NCBI GenBank assembly: GCA_021108005.1 | Contig: JAIORS010000155.1 | Location: 1 to 54,029, forward strand | DNA from: Candidatus Aegiribacteria sp. | GTDB lineage: Bacteria; Fermentibacterota; Fermentibacteria; Fermentibacterales; JCC-6 | Reading direction: 5' to 3' | Length of the DNA stretch: 54,029 nt | Part shown: one piece after another, positions 22,802 through 31,240 of the stretch | How positions within the stretch are numbered: position 1 is the first letter of the stretch | How the letters are laid out: every line of letters starts with the position of its first letter | The notes under the pieces: generated by a model | Told to the model about the DNA's origin: nothing | Databases searched by the model: none | Seen by the model: the letters and a program-made list of their open reading frames with translations, nothing else | Translations under genes and position numbers: made by a program

Positions 22802-25261
22802 TTGAGCAGAAGTCAAATAACCAAACCAGATGTAATTGATATAGAAGAGGAAATGAAGCGTTCCTATATGGACTATTCCATGAGCGTTATCGTTTCAAGG
22901 GCACTGCCGGACGTCAGGGACGGCCTGAAACCGGTACACAGAAGAATTCTTTATTCGATGTACGAGCAGAAACTAACCCACAAACGCGCGTACAGAAAAT
23001 CAGCAACGGTAGTGGGCAACGTTCTCGGCAAATACCATCCCCATGGGGATTCAGCGGTCTACGATGCTATGGTTAGAATGGCACAGGATTTTTCTCTCCT
23101 TCATCCCCTGGTTGATGGACAGGGAAACTTCGGTTCAATTGACGGCGATCCGGCAGCTGCATACAGGTATACGGAAGCCAGGATGGCGAAGCTGGGCGAG
23201 GAAATGCTTCAGGATATCGATAAAGAAACCGTTGATATGGTTCCCAATTTCGATGCCCGCCTGAAAGAACCGTCTGTTCTTCCCTCCGGGATACCCAATC
23301 TTCTGGTCAACGGTTCGTCCGGAATAGCTGTCGGTATGGCTACGAACATACCGCCCCATAATTTGCGGGAAGTAGTAGAGGCATGCTGCAGTATCATTGA
23401 TAATCCAGATACTGCCGACGAAGAGCTTTTCAGCATAATCAAGGGGCCGGATTTTCCTACCGGCGGAATTATCATGGGTACAAAGGGTATCAGTGATTAT
23501 TTCAGAACCGGAAAAGGGTCCGTCCGTGTTCGTGGCAGGATCAATATAGAAGAAACGCCAAGGGGCAGGGAAGCGATAATAGTTACAGAGATCCCCTATC
23601 AGGTAAACAAAACGAAACTGATTGAAAACATAGCCGATCTTGTCAAGCAGAAGAAAATAGTAACGATAGCCGACCTCAGAGATGAATCCGATAGAGAGGG
23701 CATGCGCATCGTTATAGAGCTGAAGAAGGATGTACTTACGGAAGTAGTCCTTAACCAGCTTTACAAACATACGAGTCTTGCGAAAACATTCGGCGCGAAC
23801 TGTCTTGCTCTATGCGACGGAAGGCCACTCAGGCTAAAACTCCGCGAATTCCTGGATTACTATATAGAACACAGGCACGATGTCATAGAAAAAAGAATCG
23901 CATTTGACCTTTCGAAGGCTGAAGCCAGAACGCACATAGTTGAAGGTCTGCTTAAGGCACAGGACATAATCGATGAAGTCATAAAGGTTATTAGAGAATC
24001 CGACAGCAGCGACGAAGCCAAACCGGAGCTTATGGAGAAATTCGGTTTTTCGGAAATTCAGGCACAGGCAATACTTGATATGCGACTTAGAAGGCTTACA
24101 GGACTTGAGCGCGAGGAACTTGAGAACGAATACGAGGAACTTAGAATTCTTCTTGCAGAGCTAAGAGAACTTGCTACCAGTAGATCAAAGAGGATGCAGG
24201 TTGTTTCAGATGAACTTAAGGAAGTAGCCCGGGAATTCGGCAAAGAACGCGGAACGAAAATAGAACAGTACGCCCCGGGGGAAATAGACATAGAAGATCT
24301 TATACCGGACGACGAAATGGCAATAACTGTATCGAGGGAAGGATATATAAAAAGGCTCTCAATTGATACGTACAAGAGCCAGCACAGAGGCGGTAAGGGT
24401 ATTACCGGAGCAAAAACCAGAGAGGAAGATGCTCTGGATCAGATATTCATAGCTTCCAATCACAGTTACATTCTGTTCTTTACCAACCAGGGAAGATGCT
24501 ACTGGCTAAAAGTTTACAGGGTACCTGAAGCGGGCCGCACCAGCAAAGGAAAAGCTATAGTAAATCTATTGGACCTTGAACCTGATGAACGGCCAGTTGC
24601 CAACGTCTGTGTAAAGGAATTCGATGAAAACAGGTTCATACTTATGTCAACGAGCAACGGACTCGTTAAGAAAACAACTCTTTCCAGTTACAGTCATCCA
24701 AGGAAAAATGGAATATGGGCAATCAAGCTTGATGACAATGCCGAATTAGTCTCCGCTGCCATTACGAACGGAAAATGCATGATATTCCTTGCCCTTTCAA
24801 ACGGGAAGGCCAACAAATTTTCCGAGAAGGAAATCCGCGCTACCGGAAGGCATACAAGAGGAGTGAAAGGCGTCAGGGTTCATAAGGACGACAGTCTGGT
24901 GGGGATGGTTGTCATGGAAAACCCCGGAAGCCTGCTTACTGTAACTGAGGGCGGATATGGCAAAAGAACCTCAACTGAGGAATACAGGCTTACCCACAGG
25001 GGAAGCGGAGGAATTATAAATATCCGCAACATCGATAGAAACGGTCCTGTCATTTCAATAATGCAGGTTTCCGAAGAAGATGAGCTAATCCTTATTTCCG
25101 CGCTTGGAATGATAATACGGCTTCCAGTTGAACAGGTAAGGGAGATGGGACGGAATACGATGGGAGTCAGGCTGATGAAACTGCCTGAAGATGACAGAGT
25201 GGTCGATTCGGCTATTGTTCCTCAGGGAAATGATGATATTGAACAGGGAGAATCAGAATAG
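22802..25261 (+). CDS. gyrA: DNA gyrase subunit A
   Basis: About 819 residues. The N-terminus has [20 protein letters not shown], and the quinolone-region segment [17 protein letters not shown] precedes the catalytic tyrosine in [12 protein letters not shown] coiled coil follows. The C-terminal beta-pinwheel carries the GyrA box QHRGGKG, which distinguishes gyrase from topoisomerase IV. The frame also offers ATG at 22775, but TTG at 22802 has AAGGAG five bases upstream and gives the usual N-terminal length, so it is preferred. The stop TAG at 25259-25261 overlaps a possible ATA start of the next gene. Confidence 0.96.
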   Translation: MSRSQITKPDVIDIEEEMKRSYMDYSMSVIVSRALPDVRDGLKPVHRRILYSMYEQKLTHKRAYRKSATVVGNVLGKYHPHGDSAVYDAMVRMAQDFSLLHPLVDGQGNFGSIDGDPAAAYRYTEARMAKLGEEMLQDIDKETVDMVPNFDARLKEPSVLPSGIPNLLVNGSSGIAVGMATNIPPHNLREVVEACCSIIDNPDTADEELFSIIKGPDFPTGGIIMGTKGISDYFRTGKGSVRVRGRINIEETPRGREAIIVTEIPYQVNKTKLIENIADLVKQKKIVTIADLRDESDREGMRIVIELKKDVLTEVVLNQLYKHTSLAKTFGANCLALCDGRPLRLKLREFLDYYIEHRHDVIEKRIAFDLSKAEARTHIVEGLLKAQDIIDEVIKVIRESDSSDEAKPELMEKFGFSEIQAQAILDMRLRRLTGLEREELENEYEELRILLAELRELATSRSKRMQVVSDELKEVAREFGKERGTKIEQYAPGEIDIEDLIPDDEMAITVSREGYIKRLSIDTYKSQHRGGKGITGAKTREEDALDQIFIASNHSYILFFTNQGRCYWLKVYRVPEAGRTSKGKAIVNLLDLEPDERPVANVCVKEFDENRFILMSTSNGLVKKTTLSSYSHPRKNGIWAIKLDDNAELVSAAITNGKCMIFLALSNGKANKFSEKEIRATGRHTRGVKGVRVHKDDSLVGMVVMENPGSLLTVTEGGYGKRTSTEEYRLTHRGSGGIINIRNIDRNGPVISIMQVSEEDELILISALGMIIRLPVEQVREMGRNTMGVRLMKLPEDDRVVDSAIVPQGNDDIEQGESE

Positions 25262-25320
25262 ACGTTCAAAAAGTTGTAACGATTATCGAAGCATGGAGCC
25301 GCGAGAATCAACTTCGTTCC

Positions 25321-28300
25321 ATGAAACCTCCCGAAATTGGTAAAGGCTTCAGTCTTCCAGAGAAGAAACTTGATACATCCGTTATATCCCCCGAAACAAA
25401 AAACAGGGTAATGTCCATTCCTCTTTTTTCCGGAGAATGGAAAGCCGCCGGGGAAGCTCTTGCATTTCTGCTTGTAACAATAAAAGATAAAGATGTAGAT
25501 AAATTGATTGAAAACCTCTCGAATATGCACACACCCCCTCCGGTTATGGAAGACGCAGCAGTCAAATGGTTCGCGGCTCTTACCAATCTCCCGTCGGATG
25601 CGGCGGTTGTCGCAGTTCAGGAATTTTTTCATCTTGGCTGGGTATGGAATCAAATCGGCCCCAGCACGGGGCTTGTCTTCGATGACCTTATATCATTGTT
25701 GTACAAGGTATTTCTTGTTCTTTCGGAAGCACCAGGAGACCTTTCTCTTGCCGAGAACCTGATTCAGAAAGGCATACAATGGCCTCAGCGGTTCGGTTTT
25801 ATGCTTGAAAGGGCAAGAATAGGCGGGGGAAATGTTATAAGGGCTCTTTCCAGAGCAAACGAGATAATGAAAGACTCCCAGATTGTTGTGCATGAGTCCC
25901 TTGTTGATTTCGCGGTTGAGACAGGATGGTATCTTCTTGCAGAGGATGACCTTCCCGTATGGAGGTCGGTGGGAAGGAACGGGGAATCACTTTACAGGAA
26001 AATGAGGGGATTCTCCGTACAGATGGAAGCCATTCGTACCCTTTCGGGTTTTCTTGGAAAGCTGGAAGACGCGGAAGAACTGCATGCGTTGATAGAAGAC
26101 GCAATACAAGACGTTATTAATGATATCGAGGGCTATCTTACAGAACAGGAAATGCACGAAGTTATCGAAAAGCTTTCCGACCAGGCAATTGAAGCCCTCA
26201 AAAGAAGAGCTGAGAGAGACATAAACCTGGAAATAATGGATCTTGAAGTCACCGATAGCGCGTCCAGTATGGAATATGGAAGAGCAATCACAGAAATAAT
26301 GCTTTTCGCGGGAGCAGGCAATGCATTATACAATTGTTTCCGCGAAGTTTATTCAATAGCAGAAAAGACAAATGACAATCATCTGATAATCATGATATCA
26401 AGGCTTGCCCACGAAAGAAGTGGAAACGATTATCTGAAGAACAATCAAACTCATTATTTCCTTGATTACATTCCAATAGCGTTTCGGTTTCTTGAGGGAA
26501 AGACCAGCAAATCAGAAACAAGGCGGGTGATTAATTCTGTTGGAAGACTGATGGACTCGATATTGAAACTCGATGACCCGGAAACAGCGATAGAATCCAT
26601 GAAAAATTACCTGGAAAATGTAAAGATAAACCTTGATAAATTACTGCCTTCACTAATACTTCTACTTCGAGCGGTTAAGAATGCACGATTTCAGGATATT
26701 ATTTCAAAAAGCGAGATATTTACCAGTATACTTGATCTGTTTAATGAAAATTACAGGAACAGACTACTGGAAGGAGAACAGACAGACTGGCTTACACCAC
26801 TCGCCGAGGAATCACTGGATTCTGTGCAGATTATCGTTCGTACACTGGGCAAGATAAAAAAGGTAGAACTCAGAGGAAGATTCATGGATAAAGTAATGGC
26901 TCCTCTTCTGCAGGAAAAGGATACGGAAGACTCTGTATTCACCGAACTCATTTCAACGGCTGTCTCTACTTATAACAGAGATATGAGCATAGAACAGCTC
27001 CGAAGAGAGGAAACAACCCTTCTAGGAAAGCTTTTCAGGGCAGAGGACAGGAGTAAAGCGCTTAAAAAAACAATGGAGAACCTGCTCAGGATTCCAGGTA
27101 TTGAAGAGAAGAAGGCCAACGATCTTATCTACTCCTCAAGAATGCTTTGCGAAATACTTTCCCAGCAGGCGGTATGGATAGAAAAAACAGGACACAGGAT
27201 CTTCAGTAAATTCCTTTCCTACGGGCTTACGGCATTCGTGAAAACACTGGTTGAACACCCGGACATAGGAGAAAGAATAACCGGGGTCTTCATGAGACAG
27301 ATGATAGATACTATCATTCCCTCAAAGGAAACGGAAGACAGTAATGTAGCATTGTGGCAACTGAAGACCGCTTCTCTGTTTTTCGGCAAGACAATACCCC
27401 TTGCGACAGAGCTTATCTCCGATAAACCTGATGTTCTTATTCCATATCTAAGAGAGGTATCGGAGCTTTCGGTAGCCTCAAAACACGGAGAACCTGCCGG
27501 AGCGGATTTTCTTTCATGGATATCCCGCAGGCTGGAGACGGAACTGATAAACGAATTCGCCAGGAAATTGAACGACGATACTCCCTTCACAGAATTCGAA
27601 AAGAAATTTGATGCTCATAATCTTATGTCGAACTGGCGGGACATCAGGGATGCTTCATCAGCAATTGAGAAAGATATACTTGAATCGATTCAAATGCTTA
27701 CCAGTAAGCCACTCTACCGTCAGATACTACTCCGGGAGGGGCGAAAACTCATAGAGGGTTTTATTGAAAACGGGTGCAGAGATCTGATTTCATCCAATAC
27801 TGATAATGAAAATTCCCGCAATGAAATAGAGAAACTCAGAAAAATAGCGGAAGGCAGCGATATCATTGATATCTTCAGGGTACTTGAAAACGGAGATAAT
27901 GATTCAGAAGTGGAAATTCCAGAAAAAGTCTCGAGCTTCTTCCAGGAACAGACATGTCCCCCCGGTCAGAATGCATGCAGACATTGGCGGAAAAGTGTAT
28001 TTTCCACAATTGAGAACGTTCTTCTGGATATGATAATTTTGTGTGATGACAAGAAGAGTCTTGAAAAAATTGAACAGATGATAAATGATTTTGTAGATAT
28101 AATCGGATATCTTGGAACCGATGATGATTTTAAACCCGGAATAGTCCTTAACGCCTTTGAGAAGTCACTGTCAAAAAACGAAGGCGGCAGGAAGATGACA
28201 GTTGATATCGCTACAAAGAATCTTGACAAAAATGTCTACAAACTGATGTGGCTGAGAAAAGCAACAAGGAAAGCAGCAGAATCTGTTGCCGGTTATATCC

Positions 28301-28911
28301 CCGGCAGGAAAATCTCCATCCGGCTTTTTGACAGGATTTCAAGAGAAAAATCCGCACAGCAGCAGATACTGTTCATGAAAAATTTCGGAAGGATTTTCGC
28401 CGCGCTTGAAAGTGAGATCATGAAGCGTAAACCCAGCGAGATTAAATCAGCAAGATCCGTTCTTGAACATTTATGGATCTTCAATCCGGATTCGGTTCAA
28501 TCTACGTCAGAACTCGAGGCTGCAAGAGATGCAGTGGAAACGGTGGCGCAGTTCTTCCTTGAAATAGGAACCAGAACAGGTGCGGTATCCGCGCCGGAAG
28601 CCGGAGCTATAAGCCTTGGTATGCGCCGCAAGTACAGAGACAACGCGAACACTGTTGCGATTCTTATCAAATGGACGCAGGATTCGTCACGATCGGATCT
28701 TCTTACACTTGTAGAGGCGCATCAGCCATTGCTGGAAGCTGTCAGCAGAGACAGCGAACTCATACAGATGATAGACAGACTATGGAGCAACGGCAAGGCA
28801 AGGCTATATATAAGATCACTCGCAGACAGGCCTGACAAACTTAAAACGAAACTTATTCGAATAACAGGAAACAGTGTAACAGGGCACAATGACGGCATAC
28901 GCTACATCTAG
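25321..28911 (+). CDS. Large protein of unknown function, mainly helical
   Basis: 1196 residues from the ATG at 25321. I do not recognise the family. No signal peptide, membrane segment or nucleotide-binding motif is obvious. Composition is rich in Glu, Lys, Leu, Ile and Arg with long helical stretches, suggesting an alpha-helical repeat or solenoid-like soluble protein. A small cysteine patch, CPPGQNACRHW, lies near residue 878. The ATG has no Shine-Dalgarno, but the frame is open upstream to 25243. An AGGGAG seven bases before an ATA codon at 25258 would add 21 residues and make an ATAG overlap with the gyrA stop. It overlaps ansA by 23 bases. Position after gyrA suggests co-transcription, not function. 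Confidence 0.85.
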   Translation: MKPPEIGKGFSLPEKKLDTSVISPETKNRVMSIPLFSGEWKAAGEALAFLLVTIKDKDVDKLIENLSNMHTPPPVMEDAAVKWFAALTNLPSDAAVVAVQEFFHLGWVWNQIGPSTGLVFDDLISLLYKVFLVLSEAPGDLSLAENLIQKGIQWPQRFGFMLERARIGGGNVIRALSRANEIMKDSQIVVHESLVDFAVETGWYLLAEDDLPVWRSVGRNGESLYRKMRGFSVQMEAIRTLSGFLGKLEDAEELHALIEDAIQDVINDIEGYLTEQEMHEVIEKLSDQAIEALKRRAERDINLEIMDLEVTDSASSMEYGRAITEIMLFAGAGNALYNCFREVYSIAEKTNDNHLIIMISRLAHERSGNDYLKNNQTHYFLDYIPIAFRFLEGKTSKSETRRVINSVGRLMDSILKLDDPETAIESMKNYLENVKINLDKLLPSLILLLRAVKNARFQDIISKSEIFTSILDLFNENYRNRLLEGEQTDWLTPLAEESLDSVQIIVRTLGKIKKVELRGRFMDKVMAPLLQEKDTEDSVFTELISTAVSTYNRDMSIEQLRREETTLLGKLFRAEDRSKALKKTMENLLRIPGIEEKKANDLIYSSRMLCEILSQQAVWIEKTGHRIFSKFLSYGLTAFVKTLVEHPDIGERITGVFMRQMIDTIIPSKETEDSNVALWQLKTASLFFGKTIPLATELISDKPDVLIPYLREVSELSVASKHGEPAGADFLSWISRRLETELINEFARKLNDDTPFTEFEKKFDAHNLMSNWRDIRDASSAIEKDILESIQMLTSKPLYRQILLREGRKLIEGFIENGCRDLISSNTDNENSRNEIEKLRKIAEGSDIIDIFRVLENGDNDSEVEIPEKVSSFFQEQTCPPGQNACRHWRKSVFSTIENVLLDMIILCDDKKSLEKIEQMINDFVDIIGYLGTDDDFKPGIVLNAFEKSLSKNEGGRKMTVDIATKNLDKNVYKLMWLRKATRKAAESVAGYIPGRKISIRLFDRISREKSAQQQILFMKNFGRIFAALESEIMKRKPSEIKSARSVLEHLWIFNPDSVQSTSELEAARDAVETVAQFFLEIGTRTGAVSAPEAGAISLGMRRKYRDNANTVAILIKWTQDSSRSDLLTLVEAHQPLLEAVSRDSELIQMIDRLWSNGKARLYIRSLADRPDKLKTKLIRITGNSVTGHNDGIRYI

Positions 28912-29905
28912 CTTTCAAAGAGAGTACCACAAAAACATAGCCATAGTTTCCACCGGGGGAACAATAGAAATGCTTCCGGGCCATCGCGGACTTGACATTT
29001 CCGATCATCATAACCCTCTTCCAATAGATGGTGAAGTGGTTCCTCCCGGCGTAAAAGTTGAACATATCAGATTCTGCAGCATTCCAAGCCCGCAAATTAC
29101 CCCTGAGATAATGTTAAAACTGTGCCTGAAACTTGAGGAGATGTCCTCAAGTGGAAAATATCACGGGATTGTTATCACGCACGGCACAGATACTCTTGAG
29201 GAAACTGCTTTTATGGCAGATATTTATCTCAAGGGTACGATTCCTGTTGTCTTTACAGCTGCCATGAGAAGTAAGGCCGAAATGGGTGTTGACGGACCGA
29301 GAAATGTAAGGGGGGCGCTGCTCACTGCCTCAAAGCATGAAGTTCATGAATTGGGAGTTACTGTAGTTCTTAACGATGAGATTCATTCCGCCGGCAGGGT
29401 AACAAAAACATATACCAGTAATGTAAGCAGTTTTGCATCACCTGGATACGGTCCACTCGGTTTTGTTGACCAGGACCGTGTTCTGCTGCATCGAAAACCA
29501 ATTTGGAGAATCCAGCTTCCGGAATGTAAACTGAAGCTGAATTCGAAGGTAGGACTGGTCAGAATTGCAGCAGGAATGGGAGCAAGGGAAATCAGATACA
29601 GCGTTGAGTGCGGCGACGATGCGCTTGTGGTAGAAGCCTTTGGAAGAGGTAATGTTCCGACCGATGTTTCCAGTGCTGTGCAGTATGCAGTTGAGAAGGG
29701 AATGATAGTATGTATAACAAGCAGATGCTATATTGGAAGAGTGCTTGGAGTATACAATTACACCGGCGGAGGAGCTGACCTTGAAAAGAAAGGAGCAATT
29801 CTTGCCGGTGACATGCAGGGGCATAAGCTAAGAATTCTACTGATGGCATCGATAGGTATAGGGATGAACGGGAATAGTATCCGGAATATGTTCGAAAGGC
29901 TTTGA
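28889..29905 (+). CDS. L-asparaginase (asparaginase/glutaminase family)
   Basis: 338 residues, usual for bacterial asparaginase. The two active-site signatures are present: IVSTGGTIEM near residue 20 with the nucleophilic Thr, and ITHGTDTLEETAF near residue 93 with the Thr-Asp pair. A SAGRVTKTYTSNVSSFASP segment supports the type I/II fold. No signal peptide is seen, so it is probably the cytoplasmic (AnsA-like) form, releasing aspartate and ammonia, in line with amino-acid fermentation. Its start lies 23 bases inside the end of the preceding gene in another frame, so it may be translationally coupled to it. Confidence 0.92.
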   Translation: MTAYATSSFQREYHKNIAIVSTGGTIEMLPGHRGLDISDHHNPLPIDGEVVPPGVKVEHIRFCSIPSPQITPEIMLKLCLKLEEMSSSGKYHGIVITHGTDTLEETAFMADIYLKGTIPVVFTAAMRSKAEMGVDGPRNVRGALLTASKHEVHELGVTVVLNDEIHSAGRVTKTYTSNVSSFASPGYGPLGFVDQDRVLLHRKPIWRIQLPECKLKLNSKVGLVRIAAGMGAREIRYSVECGDDALVVEAFGRGNVPTDVSSAVQYAVEKGMIVCITSRCYIGRVLGVYNYTGGGADLEKKGAILAGDMQGHKLRILLMASIGIGMNGNSIRNMFERL

Positions 29906-29920
29906 TAATGCTCGAGTTTG

Positions 29921-29953
29921 TTGACAAACAAGAACTCTTCAGCGTAGTATACT
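29921..29953 (+). promoter_or_regulatory. Probable promoter of the coiled-coil/bactofilin pair
   Basis: A perfect TTGACA (29921-29926) is followed after 18 bases by TAGTAT (29945-29950), or after 21 bases by TATACT (29948-29953). TTGACA lies inside the small palindrome GTTTGT-TG-ACAAAC. The next ATG is at 29983. It would separate the bactofilin unit from the gyrA-ansA transcript. Confidence 0.5.
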
Positions 29954-29982
29954 GCATGCGGCAGAGGAACAGGCAGGTGTAA

Positions 29983-30333
29983 ATGCCCGAAAAAGGCTTT
30001 ACGGCAACGTTTATTTCCAATACAGGGAAAACGCTTCGCCAGTTTAATATAATTGGATGGAAACTCTATCTTACCAGGATTCTTATGGCACTGTTCGTAC
30101 TGCTTGTGTCGACAGCTGCGATAATCGTAGCATACGGTTTGATCAATACCGGTGAAACAGCGAGGCTGGAAGGAGAAATTTCTCAGCTGCGGGATTCTTT
30201 AGCCTTGAGAAGGAATATTGAATCCAGACTGGAGAGCATGGAATACGAAATACAGCGGCTTCATGAATTCAGACAAAGGCTGGAAAACATCACTTCACTT
30301 ATCTCCACACAGGAGGATTCGCTTGAACAGTAG
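29983..30333 (+). CDS. Single-pass membrane protein with periplasmic coiled coil, bactofilin-associated
   Basis: 116 residues. The cytoplasmic N-terminus ATFISNTGKTLRQFNI is followed by one membrane helix (MALFVLLVSTAAIIVAYG, about residues 37-54) and a coiled coil of about 60 residues (heptads around RLEGEISQLRDSLALRRNIE). The layout matches the N-terminal part of the M23/LytM metallopeptidases usually encoded next to bactofilins, but the peptidase domain with its HxxxD and HxH motifs is missing. The gene ends cleanly 23 bases before bactofilin, with no remnant peptidase. It may anchor the bactofilin scaffold to the envelope (inference). Confidence 0.75.
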   Translation: MPEKGFTATFISNTGKTLRQFNIIGWKLYLTRILMALFVLLVSTAAIIVAYGLINTGETARLEGEISQLRDSLALRRNIESRLESMEYEIQRLHEFRQRLENITSLISTQEDSLEQ

Positions 30334-30356
30334 CAGAAAAGAGGAAATCTAACAAT

Positions 30357-30713
30357 ATGTCTAAAAATGAATTATCCTCAACAATGGACTCTATTCTTGG
30401 TTCCGGAAGCCAATGCAAGGGTTCCGTCAAAGTAGATGGTGGTCTTAGAATTGACGGTACAGTTGATGGAGAGGTTATTGTTTCGGGAACACTGACCGTT
30501 GGACGAGAAGGTGTAATAACCGGAGATGTAACCGTAAGTCAGGCTGTGATAGGCGGAAGGATCCAGGGGACGGTCAAAGCCGAACAACAGCTGGAACTCC
30601 AGAGTGGCTCAAGACTTGAAGGAGACATTTTTACTCGTTCTCTGGTAATAGAGGATGGGGTTTTCTTCGAGGGATCATGCAAGATGAGTCGTGGCAACGG
30701 TTCAGAGTCTTAA
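30357..30713 (+). CDS. Bactofilin (polymer-forming cytoskeletal protein)
   Basis: 118 residues, typical bactofilin size. A short N-terminal tail ending in SILGSGSQCKGSVKVDGGLR leads into a right-handed beta-helix core made of repeated strands such as LRIDGTVDGEVIV, LTVGREGVITGDV and AVIGGRIQGTVKA, each about 17 residues with a glycine-turn rhythm. Bactofilins polymerise without nucleotide and organise cell-wall or envelope proteins. It is preceded by the membrane/coiled-coil gene, its likely partner. GAGGAA about ten bases before the ATG acts as ribosome-binding site. Confidence 0.95.
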   Translation: MSKNELSSTMDSILGSGSQCKGSVKVDGGLRIDGTVDGEVIVSGTLTVGREGVITGDVTVSQAVIGGRIQGTVKAEQQLELQSGSRLEGDIFTRSLVIEDGVFFEGSCKMSRGNGSES

Positions 30714-30819
30714 TGTGGAAAATGTGGAAAAGTTCAGTATACTGTGGAAAACCTTATAAATGGTTAATATTCAATACATTACAAAATCACTTAAAGTAGT
30801 TTCATAAGTAATATCCACA
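30714..30819. repeat. Three TGTGGAAAA repeats plus ATATCCACA before the ATPase operon
   Basis: TGTGGAAAA occurs at 30714-30722 and 30723-30731 in direct tandem and again at 30743-30751. ATATCCACA lies at 30811-30819 in the opposite orientation. A TATACT element (30738-30743) lies between the second and third repeats. The rest of the 206-base gap to 30920 shows no gene. The repeats differ by one base from the DnaA box (TTTTCCACA against TTATCCACA) and could be regulatory. Confidence 0.5.
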
Positions 30820-30919
30820 ACAGACTCTGTTATGGAGGCATAGCACAAATTCGGGTAAATAACCCTGTTAAGGATTTGTAAATAAGGAACCGTTGAATCA
30901 TTCGAAAGGCTGGTATTAA

Positions 30920-31240
30920 ATGTCTAAGCTGGGAGAACTCCACATGGAGGAAGACAGGGCTCAGCTGGAACTTGAAAAAGCTGAGAAGGAAGCCCAGAGA
31001 ATAAGAATGTCCATACCTGATCTGCAGGACGAGCAAAGCAAAGAAAAAGATGATCAGCTGAAGGCTACTGTACAAAAGGAACGGGCGGAAGTTGAAAGAA
31101 AAACGGACGAACTGGCAAAAAGCCTTACCGCAGAAACAGAGAAGAAGCTTCAAAAGCTTGCTGAAAGCTCCGATATCCTTGAGAAAGCCGCGACAGAACA
31201 ACTGAAAGAGTACATTCTGATAAGCGGGAGAAAAACCTGA
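30920..31240 (+). CDS. V/A-type ATPase peripheral stalk subunit G/H
   Basis: 106 residues, nearly all coiled coil and rich in Glu, Lys, Ala and Leu (for example RAQLELEKAEKEAQRIRMS). Small charged coiled-coil proteins of this kind pair with subunit E in the peripheral stalks of V/A-ATPases, and the gene sits first in the operon in the position of atpH/ntpF. Assignment rests on context and composition because coiled coils carry little family signal. It overlaps subunit I as TGATG. Confidence 0.75.
   Translation: MSKLGELHMEEDRAQLELEKAEKEAQRIRMSIPDLQDEQSKEKDDQLKATVQKERAEVERKTDELAKSLTAETEKKLQKLAESSDILEKAATEQLKEYILISGRKT

Noticed and set aside
30820-30919. Riboswitch (for example a sodium-responsive RNA) before the ATPase operon
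   Set aside because: Considered because of the sodium-type K subunit, but I could not identify any conserved riboswitch core.
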